Origin: Planctomycetota bacterium
GTDB taxonomy: Bacteria > Planctomycetota > PUPC01 > JACPCR01
Direction: 5' to 3'
Assembly: GCA_030740295.1 (NCBI GenBank)
Contig: JASLXP010000513.1
Coordinates: 1 to 21,552 of the forward strand
Length of the DNA stretch: 21,552 nucleotides
Shown: positions 1-8,400 of the stretch, piece after piece
How positions within the stretch are numbered: the stretch's first letter is position 1
How the letters are laid out: each line of letters begins with the position of its first letter
Made by a program: the position numbers and the translations under genes
The notes under the pieces: model-generated
Databases searched by the model: none
What the model saw: only the letters and a program-made list of their open reading frames with translations
What the model was told of the DNA's origin: nothing

Positions 1-2
1 GC

Positions 3-149
3 CCCCACACCATCTTTCCGGAAGGCGGATGGTACATCCTGGATCCCTGCGTTCCTGGAATGAAGATCGAGACTGGCCTTGCTTCCGGGCTTTCGGCCGA
101 TGCTCTCAAAGCGAAGCACGCAGCGGTTATACAGCAGAGCCAAAAGTAA
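3..149 (+). CDS. C-terminal end of an unidentified protein (partial)
   Basis: The reading frame that enters the window at base 3 is open for 48 codons and stops at TAA 147-149. The peptide looks protein-like: it contains FPEGGWYILDPC near its start, followed by an Ala/Lys-rich amphipathic stretch ending in VIQQSQK. A second frame is open to 238, but its translation is rich in Arg, Ser and Pro and looks like a shadow. I do not recognise the family, and the 5' part lies outside the window. The gene would run towards the convergent sulfatase gene. No terminator hairpin with a T-tract is visible after it. The call rests only on composition and an open frame. Confidence 0.4.
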   Translation, partial: PHTIFPEGGWYILDPCVPGMKIETGLASGLSADALKAKHAAVIQQSQK

Positions 150-325
150 AGAGGCGACCGCCAGGGGAGTATCGGATGAATGGTGATCCTGGTCATTGGG
201 TGAATGTGATTCCAGGCTGCAGACGGAGTCAACAGTAATGTTTGCAGATGGAACGCGGCTCCGCCTCTGGGAGGCATGCGGAATACAGCGTGATGCCCAA
301 ACAGTGGGATGCGCGTGTTCCCTCG
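150..325. other. Convergent intergenic spacer
   Basis: This stretch lies between the end of the upstream partial gene and the 3' end of the sulfatase. A short hairpin (GCCTC-tgg-GAGGC, 263-275) is present, but it has no flanking T- or A-tract. I see no convincing gene or regulatory site here. Confidence 0.4.
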
Positions 326-1780
326 CTACGACTCATCCAGAAAATTCATCTCGGGTTTCAACTGCCAGCGATACCGATCTTCCGGCTGTGTGTTCTTCGC
401 CCACGCAGTAAGGATGCCTTTGTCATTACTCCTCTCCTCCAACTTCCTCTGAATCTCTTGAGGGTTCCAGCCATCGAGAACCTCTGCCGTGAGCTCGTTG
501 ACGATTTCCGAGCACGCAGGATCGTCTGACCTGTCGATGAGTTCATCTGGATCTTCTTCGAGATTGAATAGCTGCGTTGGCTGTCCGTGATAGTAATTGA
601 GTTTCCATTCGTCCTGGCGGACCATGCGATGCAGACAGCCCAGGTTGGTGCAGTACTCGGAGAAGGCGACATCTTCCCACGAGTCGTCTTCGCCCTTCAA
701 CAGTGGTAGCAGGCTGCGGCCGTCAGAATTCGGCAATGGCGGCGCTTCGAGCGCGTCAAGCATGGTTGCATTGAAGTCGAGAGAACTGGCCACCCGTCTG
801 CAGCGCTCTCCCTCCGGCAGGACGCCCGGCCATGAGATGATCGCCGGGATGCCGGCAGAGTTCTCATAAAATGTTTGTTTCCACCAAAGCCCATGCTCGC
901 CGATCTGCTCTCCGTGATCCGACATGTAAATGATGAGTGTGTTGTCGATCAGGTTGTTCTCTTTCAGCGCCCGGAGAATCTTACCGATCATCCGATCCAT
1001 CGCGGTGACCAACCCGTAGTACGCAGTACGGGAACGCATCATCTCTTCGTCATCGACTTCGATGATCCCGCACTGCTCGCGCCAGCTTTTGAAGTAAGGG
1101 TGAAGGTCATCGGAGTAAGGCGTTTCAATTCTTGGTCGTGCAATTCTCCCTTCGTACATCTGGTAATCCTCACGCCGCGCGACAAAGGGCTGATGCGGCA
1201 ACATGAACCCGACGCTAAGCGAGAATGGCTCAGGCTCGAAACCGGATCGTTTCTGAAGCCCAGCCTGATTCAGGTAGTCCACTGCCGCCGCAGTCACCCA
1301 GTCATCGTGGACTTCGTAGGCGCTCTGCCCCGGCCCGGATTTTTCCAGGCTCACGCGCCCGGGACCGGCCGTGCCCGCCAGGATGCCGTGAGTTACTCCG
1401 GAACCACCCACATGATTTGGACCATGATCGCCCACCGGCCGGTCGGTGTACCCGTGTAGTTGATCAGGCCCGTTTGAGTGCATACGCCCAATCAGAACCG
1501 GCTGATAACCGCCCGCTCCCATTGCGTGAGCCAGCGTAGGGATACTGGAATCCAGAATCTGGTCGTTCGTCCAGACCTCGAGTTCATGAGGATGCCGCCC
1601 GGCCAGCATCGCCATCCGTGAGGGCACACAGATGGGGGACGGGCAATACACGTTCTCGAACACAATGCCACGTGCAGCGATAGAATCCAGGTGCGGCGTC
1701 TGAACGACAGGATCGCCGTAACAACCAAGGACGGATGGACTGTGCTGATCGGAATGAATGTAGAGGAGGTTAGGTTTCAT
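326..1780 (-). CDS. Type I sulfatase (formylglycine-dependent, alkaline phosphatase superfamily)
   Basis: This 484-residue protein should hydrolyse sulfate esters of an unknown substrate. The sulfatase signature CVPSR is at residues 51-55; Cys51 is the residue that a formylglycine-generating enzyme would convert. Other visible active-site elements are SDQH near residue 10 (metal Asp), PHQPF at 195-199, SDHG at 287-290 (metal Asp/His) and Lys301. The length matches the family. The ORF begins directly with MKPNLLYIHSDQ and has no signal peptide, so the enzyme is probably cytoplasmic, unlike many polysaccharide sulfatases. The substrate could be a small sulfated molecule such as choline sulfate or a sulfated sugar; the sequence does not decide this. 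No Shine-Dalgarno is seen upstream of the ATG. The gene is divergent from the nitrilase-like gene across a repeat-rich spacer. No maturase gene is in the window. Confidence 0.93.
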   Translation of the reverse strand: MKPNLLYIHSDQHSPSVLGCYGDPVVQTPHLDSIAARGIVFENVYCPSPICVPSRMAMLAGRHPHELEVWTNDQILDSSIPTLAHAMGAGGYQPVLIGRMHSNGPDQLHGYTDRPVGDHGPNHVGGSGVTHGILAGTAGPGRVSLEKSGPGQSAYEVHDDWVTAAAVDYLNQAGLQKRSGFEPEPFSLSVGFMLPHQPFVARREDYQMYEGRIARPRIETPYSDDLHPYFKSWREQCGIIEVDDEEMMRSRTAYYGLVTAMDRMIGKILRALKENNLIDNTLIIYMSDHGEQIGEHGLWWKQTFYENSAGIPAIISWPGVLPEGERCRRVASSLDFNATMLDALEAPPLPNSDGRSLLPLLKGEDDSWEDVAFSEYCTNLGCLHRMVRQDEWKLNYYHGQPTQLFNLEEDPDELIDRSDDPACSEIVNELTAEVLDGWNPQEIQRKLEERSNDKGILTAWAKNTQPEDRYRWQLKPEMNFLDES

Positions 1781-1821
1781 AGGGATGAGGTTATTTAAGA
1801 GTGGAATGATGGAGTGTTGGT

Positions 1822-1898
1822 GAATCCAGAATCCCGATTCCTGAATTCAGATTCAAGATTCTAGAATCCAGAATCCAGAATCCAGAATCCAGATTCCC
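1822..1898. repeat. Heptamer tandem array, 11 units of GAWTCnn
   Basis: Eleven consecutive 7-bp units fill this interval without a break. Ten fit GA[A/T]TCNN and one is GAATTCA. Four exact copies of GAATCCA occupy 1864-1891. Because GAATC is the reverse complement of GATTC, the consensus is nearly strand-symmetric and neighbouring units can pair with each other. The array lies in the spacer between the divergent sulfatase and nitrilase-like genes. A related array is at 17498-17539. Confidence 0.9.
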
Positions 1899-1923
1899 GA
1901 GCATGTACGCCGACAGCAATGTC

Positions 1924-1951
1924 GAGGTTTTTTGCCCGAGGTTTTTTGCTC
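1924..1951. repeat. Tandem duplication of a 14-mer with a T6 run
   Basis: GAGGTTTTTTGCCC (1924-1937) is followed directly by GAGGTTTTTTGCTC (1938-1951), 13 of 14 bases identical. The unit is twice the 7-bp period of the nearby heptamer array. The second copy supplies the candidate -35 element TTGCTC. Confidence 0.85.
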
Positions 1952-1974
1952 GCGGACAGGGGCTTGGCTATAAG
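1946..1974 (+). promoter_or_regulatory. Candidate sigma-70-type promoter for the nitrilase-like gene
   Basis: TTGCTC (1946-1951, 3 of 6 matches to TTGACA) and TATAAG (1969-1974, 5 of 6 matches to TATAAT) are separated by 17 bases. This would give a 5' untranslated region of about 75-80 nt before the ATG at 2059. The -35 match is weak, so this is tentative. Confidence 0.3.
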
Positions 1975-2058
1975 CTTTACGTCGATTCACCGCAAACAAC
2001 GAAACACCATTCGTTTGCTTCCAATTCGCTTTCCCGCTGATTCGCTTGCCCTGATTCT

Positions 2059-3036
2059 ATGAGAGACATCCGAATAGCCACCGCCCAATTTGAGAATCGT
2101 GATAACGACAATGCCTACAATCTTTCCCGAGTCGAAACTCTCACCAGAATTGCTGTTGAGCAGGACGCGGAGATTGTCAGCTTTCATGAGGGATGCATCC
2201 CGGGCTACACATGGATTCAGCCCCTTTCGAAAGAAGAGCTGTTGGAGATAGCGGAGCCCGTGCCGGATGGTGACTCCATATCAGAGCTGATGCGTATCTC
2301 GAAACAGTACGGCATCGTGGTTATGGCGGGCCTTGTCGAGCGCGATGCCGAAGACAATGTCTATAACACCTATGTCGCTGTCTCCGGTGACGAATTTGTT
2401 GCGCGGCACCGCAAACTGCACCCGTTCGTCAATCCACATCTAAGCCCGGGCCAGGGCTATACCGTCTTCGATCTTCTTGGCTGCAGGATGGGGATGCTGA
2501 TCTGTTACGACAACAATCTCGTCGAGAATCCACGCATCACCGCAATGATGGGAGCGGAGATTATCTTCATGCCGCACGTCACCTGTTGTCTTCCGTCAGC
2601 CATGCCCGGGCGTGGCATTGTGCCAAAAGAATTCTGGGACAATCGCCATCGCGATCCGGTGAGCTTGCAGCAGGAGTTTCTTGGCCCCAAAGGACGAGGC
2701 TGGCTGATGCGCTGGCTTCCGGCCCGGGCCTACGAAAACGGCATTTACGCTGTATTCTCGAATCCGGTTGGATGGGATTACGACACGGTCAAGCCCGGTC
2801 TGGCGATGGTTCTCGATCCATATGGTGAGGTGATCGCCGAGAGCCACGCGCTCGAAGATGATGTCGTTGTCGGCCTGTGCACTCCCGAAAAGATTGCCAA
2901 TTCGTCAGGCCAGCGATACCTCAAAGCCAGGCGGCCGGATCTCTACGGAGCGATGGTCGAGCCGCAGGAGTCTGTGACACTTCCCGGGTGGAAGATGGAG
3001 CACGAGACCGATGACCGCGATGCGGAGACAGAGTGA
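2059..3036 (+). CDS. Carbon-nitrogen hydrolase (nitrilase superfamily amidohydrolase)
   Basis: This 325-residue cytoplasmic enzyme should hydrolyse a C-N bond of an amide, carbamoyl or nitrile substrate. The Glu-Lys-Cys triad is visible: Glu44 in FHEG, Lys119 in RHRKLHPF and Cys149 in LICYDNN. The fold's typical late motif (ENGIYAVFSNPVG, then a DPYGEV turn) is also present. The length fits nitrilases and N-carbamoyl amino acid hydrolases (about 300-340 residues), but the specific reaction cannot be told from the sequence. There is no signal peptide. The start ATG begins with MRDIRIATAQFE, the usual first strand of the family. The DUF6940 gene follows 18 bases after the stop, so the two are probably co-transcribed. 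The region just before the ATG contains imperfect ATTCGCTT-like repeats and no clear Shine-Dalgarno. Confidence 0.92.
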   Translation: MRDIRIATAQFENRDNDNAYNLSRVETLTRIAVEQDAEIVSFHEGCIPGYTWIQPLSKEELLEIAEPVPDGDSISELMRISKQYGIVVMAGLVERDAEDNVYNTYVAVSGDEFVARHRKLHPFVNPHLSPGQGYTVFDLLGCRMGMLICYDNNLVENPRITAMMGAEIIFMPHVTCCLPSAMPGRGIVPKEFWDNRHRDPVSLQQEFLGPKGRGWLMRWLPARAYENGIYAVFSNPVGWDYDTVKPGLAMVLDPYGEVIAESHALEDDVVVGLCTPEKIANSSGQRYLKARRPDLYGAMVEPQESVTLPGWKMEHETDDRDAETE

Positions 3037-3054
3037 TTCTGTGGATGTCTCAGC

Positions 3055-3636
3055 ATGACCTTCTCCCACAGCATCACCACAGACGACAGGATTCAGAAGG
3101 TATCGCTTTACCTTGAAGGCCGGCCATTATCCTTTGCCGAAGTATTCCAGCATTGGCAGAGCAGCAGCCAGTTCAGAGATCACTTCCTTTCCATACTTCG
3201 TGATTCTCCTTTCGATTCGTATCGTTGGGAGACGCCATGTGTCGAGAAACTCACGGCCAACAGTGACTTTGAGTTTGTCCTTGTTGATTCACCACACTTG
3301 AAACGAGCGCCTGATGTTCGTTCCTTCAAAGAGCACCTGGCTAAAGCCGCGTCCAGTGTAGTTTCGTTCCAGAATCTTTCGCGCGACGCCACTTTAGTCG
3401 TTCCTGCAGCCGAAGCTGATTCCCACGTGTATGCACATCTGGCTTCATTCGTCAGAGGCGCCTCCGATTCTCAGGCACATTTACTCTGGCAGGTTGTTGG
3501 CCAGGTGATGTCCCGTCAGCTTGGCAGGATGCCTATCTGGCTCAATACAGCGGGTGCGGGTGTCGCCTGGCTCCACGTCCGTTTGGATTCGCGGCCGAAG
3601 TATTATCACTACTCACCCTATAAGGCGATGGCTTAA
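3055..3636 (+). CDS. DUF6940-like protein of unknown function
   Basis: This 193-residue soluble protein has no signal peptide or membrane segment. The C-terminal part contains WLNTAGAGVAWLHVRLD followed by RPKYYHYSPY. From memory this is the conserved ending of the uncharacterised DUF6940 family, where a comparable Asn-Thr-Ala-Gly-Gly-x-Val-Ala-Trp-Leu-His segment and a final Tyr-rich PYK/R stretch recur. The length is also typical. No catalytic mechanism is known to me for this family. The start lies 18 bases after the nitrilase-like stop, which suggests a two-gene operon, though the two families need not be functionally linked. The downstream neighbour is convergent. Confidence 0.75.
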   Translation: MTFSHSITTDDRIQKVSLYLEGRPLSFAEVFQHWQSSSQFRDHFLSILRDSPFDSYRWETPCVEKLTANSDFEFVLVDSPHLKRAPDVRSFKEHLAKAASSVVSFQNLSRDATLVVPAAEADSHVYAHLASFVRGASDSQAHLLWQVVGQVMSRQLGRMPIWLNTAGAGVAWLHVRLDSRPKYYHYSPYKAMA

Positions 3637-3736
3637 CTTAGCTGTTGGCGAACACTCAAAGGAACGTTCAAGCCTTGAAGGTGCCTCGGCATTCCACTCA
3701 CATAGTGGCCCGCGCCTGTACGGAAAAGGAGAGCAA

Positions 3737-4591
3737 CTACGTACTCATCTTTTTCGCTTTCTTCACGGGCGGCCGCCTCAGCACGCAGCTCAACACTTCG
3801 ACCAGGGTGATCAGGTCCAGCGCGTTGTGATGAACGATTTCCTTCATCTGCCGCGCATCACCGGACTTCACGAAATCGTGGTAGGCGTCCGGGATGTCGG
3901 CACCGGGAATATCGCCGATTCGTTCACGGCCGCTGATGTGTTTTTCGAGCGTCTGCAGCCGGCAGTTTGGTAGCTCGTGCTTCCAATGACGCCGCCCTTC
4001 GTGCAGAAGATCCAGGTGGTCGAACTCGACGAAGTACGGGATGCCGTTGGCGATGAGGCGTTCCTGAATATAGCGCAGGTCAAAGCTCTTCCCGTTGAAT
4101 GAGACCATCGCCTCGTACCGGTCAAAGAGAGCGGCTAGGTAGGCCAGCAGCGGCGGTTCTTCCGAGTAGTCCCGTGCCAGTAATTGTCGCAGCGTCAGGC
4201 TGCCGGTATCCCAGGTGATCAGGCCGACGAGAAATGCCGCGCCCGTGCCGAGACCGGTTGTTTCTATATCGAGAAAGCAGATCCGATCTGGCTCGTACTC
4301 GAGGATACTCCTGACGTCCGGATGCGGTTCGAACTCTGTCTGCTGCCTGCAGAATGCGAGGGAAGCAAGGTATTCCGAATGGACCTCATCGCTGTTCGAG
4401 ACGAGCAATTCCAGCGGCCGTTCGTAGAGAAGGAACTTGCCTTCGTTGACCTCCATTTCTTTGCCGGCGATCACGTCATCCAGACGAACGCCTTCCTCAG
4501 TCTCGCTGTATGAGAGCGACCGGATTTCTTTCTCGTAAAGATGCTGCCGATGAAAATCTGCTAGCTTTTGACGAATCTTGTTGGAAAGCAA
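3737..4591 (-). CDS. RNase H-like exonuclease domain protein (YprB / RNase_H_2 type)
   Basis: This 284-residue protein carries a DEDD-type 3'-5' exonuclease fold from about residue 103 to 270. The motifs are FLDIETTG (Asp108, Glu110), SFNGKSFDLRY (Asp171) and HHNALDL (His255, Asp259). This matches the predicted exonuclease domain known from Bacillus YprB; a nucleic-acid substrate is expected but not proven. The first 100 residues are charged and unassigned. The protein ends in a basic tail (RRPPVKKAKK). The longest open start is a TTG at 4591 with no purine-rich site before it, so the true start is uncertain. The domain itself lies well inside any choice. A strong hairpin separates it from the upstream Uma2 gene, so it probably has its own transcript. 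Confidence 0.85.
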   Translation of the reverse strand: MLSNKIRQKLADFHRQHLYEKEIRSLSYSETEEGVRLDDVIAGKEMEVNEGKFLLYERPLELLVSNSDEVHSEYLASLAFCRQQTEFEPHPDVRSILEYEPDRICFLDIETTGLGTGAAFLVGLITWDTGSLTLRQLLARDYSEEPPLLAYLAALFDRYEAMVSFNGKSFDLRYIQERLIANGIPYFVEFDHLDLLHEGRRHWKHELPNCRLQTLEKHISGRERIGDIPGADIPDAYHDFVKSGDARQMKEIVHHNALDLITLVEVLSCVLRRPPVKKAKKMST

Positions 4592-4625
4592 ATCTGCGGG
4601 GGGAAGCTGGATGGTGAGAGGAAAG

Positions 4626-4662
4626 CGGTGCGGGGAGTCGGATTATAGGGCTCCCCGCACCG
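4626..4662 (-). terminator. Perfect 12-bp stem hairpin after the Uma2 gene
   Basis: CGGTGCGGGGAG (4626-4637) pairs perfectly with CTCCCCGCACCG (4651-4662) around a 13-base loop. It lies 44 bases beyond the Uma2 stop on the minus strand and before the exonuclease start. On that strand the stem is followed only by CTTTCC, not a true T-tract, so it may be a weak or Rho-assisted terminator or an mRNA-stabilising hairpin. Confidence 0.5.
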
Positions 4663-4705
4663 TTCACATCTGCCAGGCCGTTCTAGGTTATCTTGGATGC
4701 CGCCA

Positions 4706-5365
4706 TCACCCCATCATTTCACGAAGGGCTGTCAGATTTGCTTCTTCATCAAAAAGCGCCTGCACTTCGATCTCGAAACTCTTGATGACCTCGCTCTGCA
4801 ATGTGCCGGAGTTGGATTTCAGTCTCAGTTCGTAAGACCCCGATTGCAGGACGTACTGCTCGATGACGGAATCTTCTGCATTCACAATCCAGTATTCACC
4901 CACGCCGTTGGCCGCGTAGTCTTCAAACTTGATCCCACGATCTCGATCTTTCGTCGAGTTTGAAAGCACCTCCACGACAAAGTCGGGAATAGGAAACTTT
5001 AAAGTGTCCGGCTGCAGTTGGGCAGCTTTTTCAGGGCCGAAGAAGACGATATCCGGCTCATAATCATTACGAGGGAAAACGCAGAGGCATTTCTCGACTG
5101 CCACCGATCCCAGTTTGTGAATACTGACGAAGGTGCGTAGCAAGGTCATCAGCCGACCGGTCACATCCAGATGCCGTTTTCGCGCTGGGGAATGCAGTAC
5201 CACCTTACCATCGATGAACTCGATTTTCTGTTCGGGTGTCATTTCCGTGTAAAATTTCTGACGATGCTGCTGTTCCTCTTTCCACTGTCGCTGGAGCAGT
5301 CCCAACACCTCGGGGAGTCGTGGGGAGTGCAGCAACGATTCAACCATGGTATCCAGAGTGCTCAT
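4706..5365 (-). CDS. Uma2 family PD-(D/E)XK endonuclease-like protein
   Basis: This 219-residue soluble protein shows the Uma2 (DUF820) pattern: KIEFIDGKVV (48-57), EPDIVFFG (103-110), then IPDFVVEVLSNST (126-138), Lys146, and YAANGVGEYWIVN (150-162). Asp128, Glu132 and Lys146 lie where the PD-(D/E)XK nuclease core is expected. The family is abundant in cyanobacteria and several uncultured phyla, often in many copies, and its biological role is not settled. An extra N-terminal helix of about 40 residues (VLGLLQRQWKEEQQHRQ) precedes the core. The start ATG has no evident Shine-Dalgarno. The TPR gene lies 105 bases upstream on the same strand. A strong hairpin follows the stop. Confidence 0.88.
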   Translation of the reverse strand: MSTLDTMVESLLHSPRLPEVLGLLQRQWKEEQQHRQKFYTEMTPEQKIEFIDGKVVLHSPARKRHLDVTGRLMTLLRTFVSIHKLGSVAVEKCLCVFPRNDYEPDIVFFGPEKAAQLQPDTLKFPIPDFVVEVLSNSTKDRDRGIKFEDYAANGVGEYWIVNAEDSVIEQYVLQSGSYELRLKSNSGTLQSEVIKSFEIEVQALFDEEANLTALREMMG

Positions 5366-5470
5366 TTCTAAACGCTAACATTTTGATGTCGGGGTGCAAT
5401 TCACGATGTTTGCTCTGTTCTAAGCAGTCATGGTTTGAGCCGCGTCGTTCAGCCTTGCCTGCACCCTCAC

Positions 5471-8400
5471 TTACTTCTCCTGCTCTTCCTCCACCTTCAG
5501 GCTTTTCGCCTCTTCTTCCCTGCCCTGCTTCTTATAGATCAACCTCAAGAAATCACGGGCCTTTCTGTTGTTGGGTTGGGCAGCGAGGAGTTCTTCGAGC
5601 TCGATGATGACCGCGTCTTCGTCGTCGAGATCGAAGAGGAGATCCAGGATGAGCATGTGGAGCTCCGAGCGTGAGTCATCCTGCCGAAAGACGAGGCGGG
5701 CTTCTTTCAGAGCATCCTTCTTTCTGCCGGTCTGAGAGAGGCTTGCGGCCAGGTAGCTCCGGGTATCGAGGTGGTATGGCTTAAGGGCGAGGGCAGAACG
5801 AAATTCGAGCAGGGACGCTGGGAATTTGGCCTGGCGTGCAAGAACGAGACCGCGAGCGATGAAAGGGAGCTCGGATTCCGGACGCAGCCGGCTTGCCCGG
5901 CGAAACGCTGCGTGGGCATTTTCGATATCGCCGGAGAGCTCGAGAGCGGAGGCGTGGAACGTGTGGGCCTCGGGATAAAGTGGCAGGAGACGGGCCGCAT
6001 TACTTGCGTGCTTGAGCGCGGCTTTGAGCTGTGCCGGGCGATTTACCAGAAGCTCTGCAAGGGCCAACTGGGCTCGGCCAGAACCTGGGTACTCTCTCGC
6101 GGCACGCCGGACACGTGCGAGCCGATCGTGACCTGGACGAAGCCCATGATAGAGGGCACGGACCTCCACCTCTGCGGGCAAGGTGGCCGAAGAAAAGCTC
6201 TCCCCGAAGATGCCCAGGCCGGGGGATGACAACATCAGACCCTGTTTGGTTTCGATCGCCGCGCAGGCCGGCGCGAATCCGTTCAGGCTTTCAATAGAAG
6301 GCAATTGGATGTAGTGCGCTTTCAGACCAATGAACCGAGCCGCGGCGACAAAGATCGCGGTGCTCTCATCGGGAGTCAGCCTCGTTCGGGGCTCGGCAAT
6401 GTGCTGCTCCATACAAGCCAGGACCGTTCGGGCCGGGCCGTATTCGAGCTTTGGCCGAAACGACAGCCAGGTGGAAAGCGCATGTATTCTCTCCGCGTCC
6501 GTGTCGCACCCCAGAACCGATCTGTTTGCCATCTGTGCTAGGGGCAGCGGCGAATCGAAAGGATCGGGGAAATCGGACGCGTCGCCGAGCCCGGCCGGGC
6601 TTCGATGTGCCTCTTGAAACTGCCAGTTTCCTAATGCCTTCTCGCTGATCTTCCTCAGGCTTGCCGCCTGTCCATCGTTGAATTCGAGGGCAGGGAGTAA
6701 TCCGGTTACCAGACGCGCGGTGGCGAGAAGTTCCATGCGAGGCTCGGGGAATCGAGGATTGTCCCAATGTCTCATAAGCGCGTTCACAGCGTCCTTGGCC
6801 AGTTTGGGACTGTTGGTCACGTTTTCGCCCACCGGCAGCGGGCCCTGGGCGCGCAAGAGCGAAAGCATGGTCAACAGCCAATCAAGATTCCGGTCGAGCA
6901 GTTTTGGCACGCGGGAAAAATCCGGGCTCTTGGTTGCCTTCCGATTAGCGAAGACGAATTCGCCTGCCTTTTCAGAACCGTGAAATGAGGCCAACAGGTT
7001 TTTGGCGGGGCATTCCTTCGTGAGCAGTCCGGCGACTTTCTGAAGCTCGACCAGCGAGTCCGACGCCTTGCCCTTCAGGAACAGCGATACGGCCAGGCCA
7101 TAATCCGCCCAGACGAATCTGGGTGACCACCGGGTAGACTGCCGATACTGTTTCGTCGCCTCTGCAAATTTGCCCTGGCTCAAAGCGACAGCCCCCCGAA
7201 TGGCATGCCCTGCCGCGCGCAGCCGTCTTTCATCTGCACCGAGGGGCCTCGACAGAGATGTCTGGAACAGGCGTGAGTAAAGCTCCGCTTTCTTGTTTTC
7301 ACCCAGCTTCCAGTAACAGGCAGCGCGGGTGAGCAAGCCCTCGATCTCCGGCACCATGTTCTCTTCACGCTGCAGAAACTGGCGTATCTGATCGTCCGCG
7401 TTCTGTTCCATCAGCCACGCCGCGTATTCGGTCACAAACTTGACGTCTGAATCCTTCGGGAAACGAAAGTGCACGCCTTCCGCAATGAAAGCCCGGGATG
7501 CAGCTTCGTCCAGATCGCCCGCAAGAACGGCTGACACGGCACGACGCCAGACGGTAGAGGCAGAGGCGAGCGTGTCGCGTTCGAGAACGTAGTCCAGGTG
7601 TTCAATGGCTTCCTTTAACAGCCCTTCATCCTGTTTAAGCGCACGAAGTGAATGCAGCGTTCCCAGGAACCCGCGCTGGCGGCGCGCGCGTTCACGAAGG
7701 CTGTCGATGACAATGGTCGCGAAGGTTCGCCGAACGGCCAGGTAGTCCGGGTCAAGCTCGATAGCTTCCCGAAGGCTCAGCAGGTCGAGCAGCTCTTCCA
7801 GTTTTGCCGGGGAAGGTTCAACCACGGCTTTACTGAGCGCGGCCGGATCGGTATTGCGGGCATTGAGGTTGGTGTAATGCCGGGCAAGGAGCACCTGGGG
7901 CCGATACTTGAACTTCTTCATCGCCTTTTCAATGGTTGCCTGGGCCACCTTAATCTGTCCCACACTCAGGCAGGCCATGGCGTAAGCCGCGAAAGATTCA
8001 GCACGTTTCTGCCCACCTTCGAGAGCCTTTCCCAACTGTTCGAGCGCTTCCGGATACTGGCGAAGATTGATAAGCGCAAGACCGAGCTCGGCCGCGACAG
8101 TGGAATTGGCCGGTTCGGCTTCGTATTGCCTGACGCAGGCACGCAAGGCGGATTCGGCTGTCCTGATGGCCGTGGATTTACGTGAGACACGATGAAGAAG
8201 TCGGACCAGACGACGGTATTCGGATGGACTGTCGTGCATCCTGATTTCGTGCCGCAGCCGTGGCAGATCGTGAATGGATGTAGAGGGATACCGGTCGAGC
8301 AGGTCCTCCCAGCCCACACGTGTAAGAATCAGGTCTTCAACATTGCCGAGTGGGACCTGCAGGCTCTTGAGAATCCTGGCCGCGTCCGGAAATGCTTCTT

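Noticed and set aside
2..238. Open frame without stop at the left edge
   Set aside because: Its translation is rich in Arg, Ser and Pro and lacks any protein-like pattern. The frame ending at 149 is more credible.
1822..1898. CRISPR-like array
   Set aside because: Units are 7 bp and contiguous, with no 20-40 bp repeats or unique spacers and no cas genes.
3662..3708. Small hairpins between the DUF6940 and exonuclease genes (TTCAA/TTGAA and CCACT/AGTGG)
   Set aside because: Stems are only five base pairs with no T-tract on either strand, so I do not call a terminator.
5391..5466. 7-bp inverted repeat GGGTGCA/TGCACCC after the TPR gene
   Set aside because: The arms are short and 61 bases apart, with no T-tract. 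This is expected by chance at this length.
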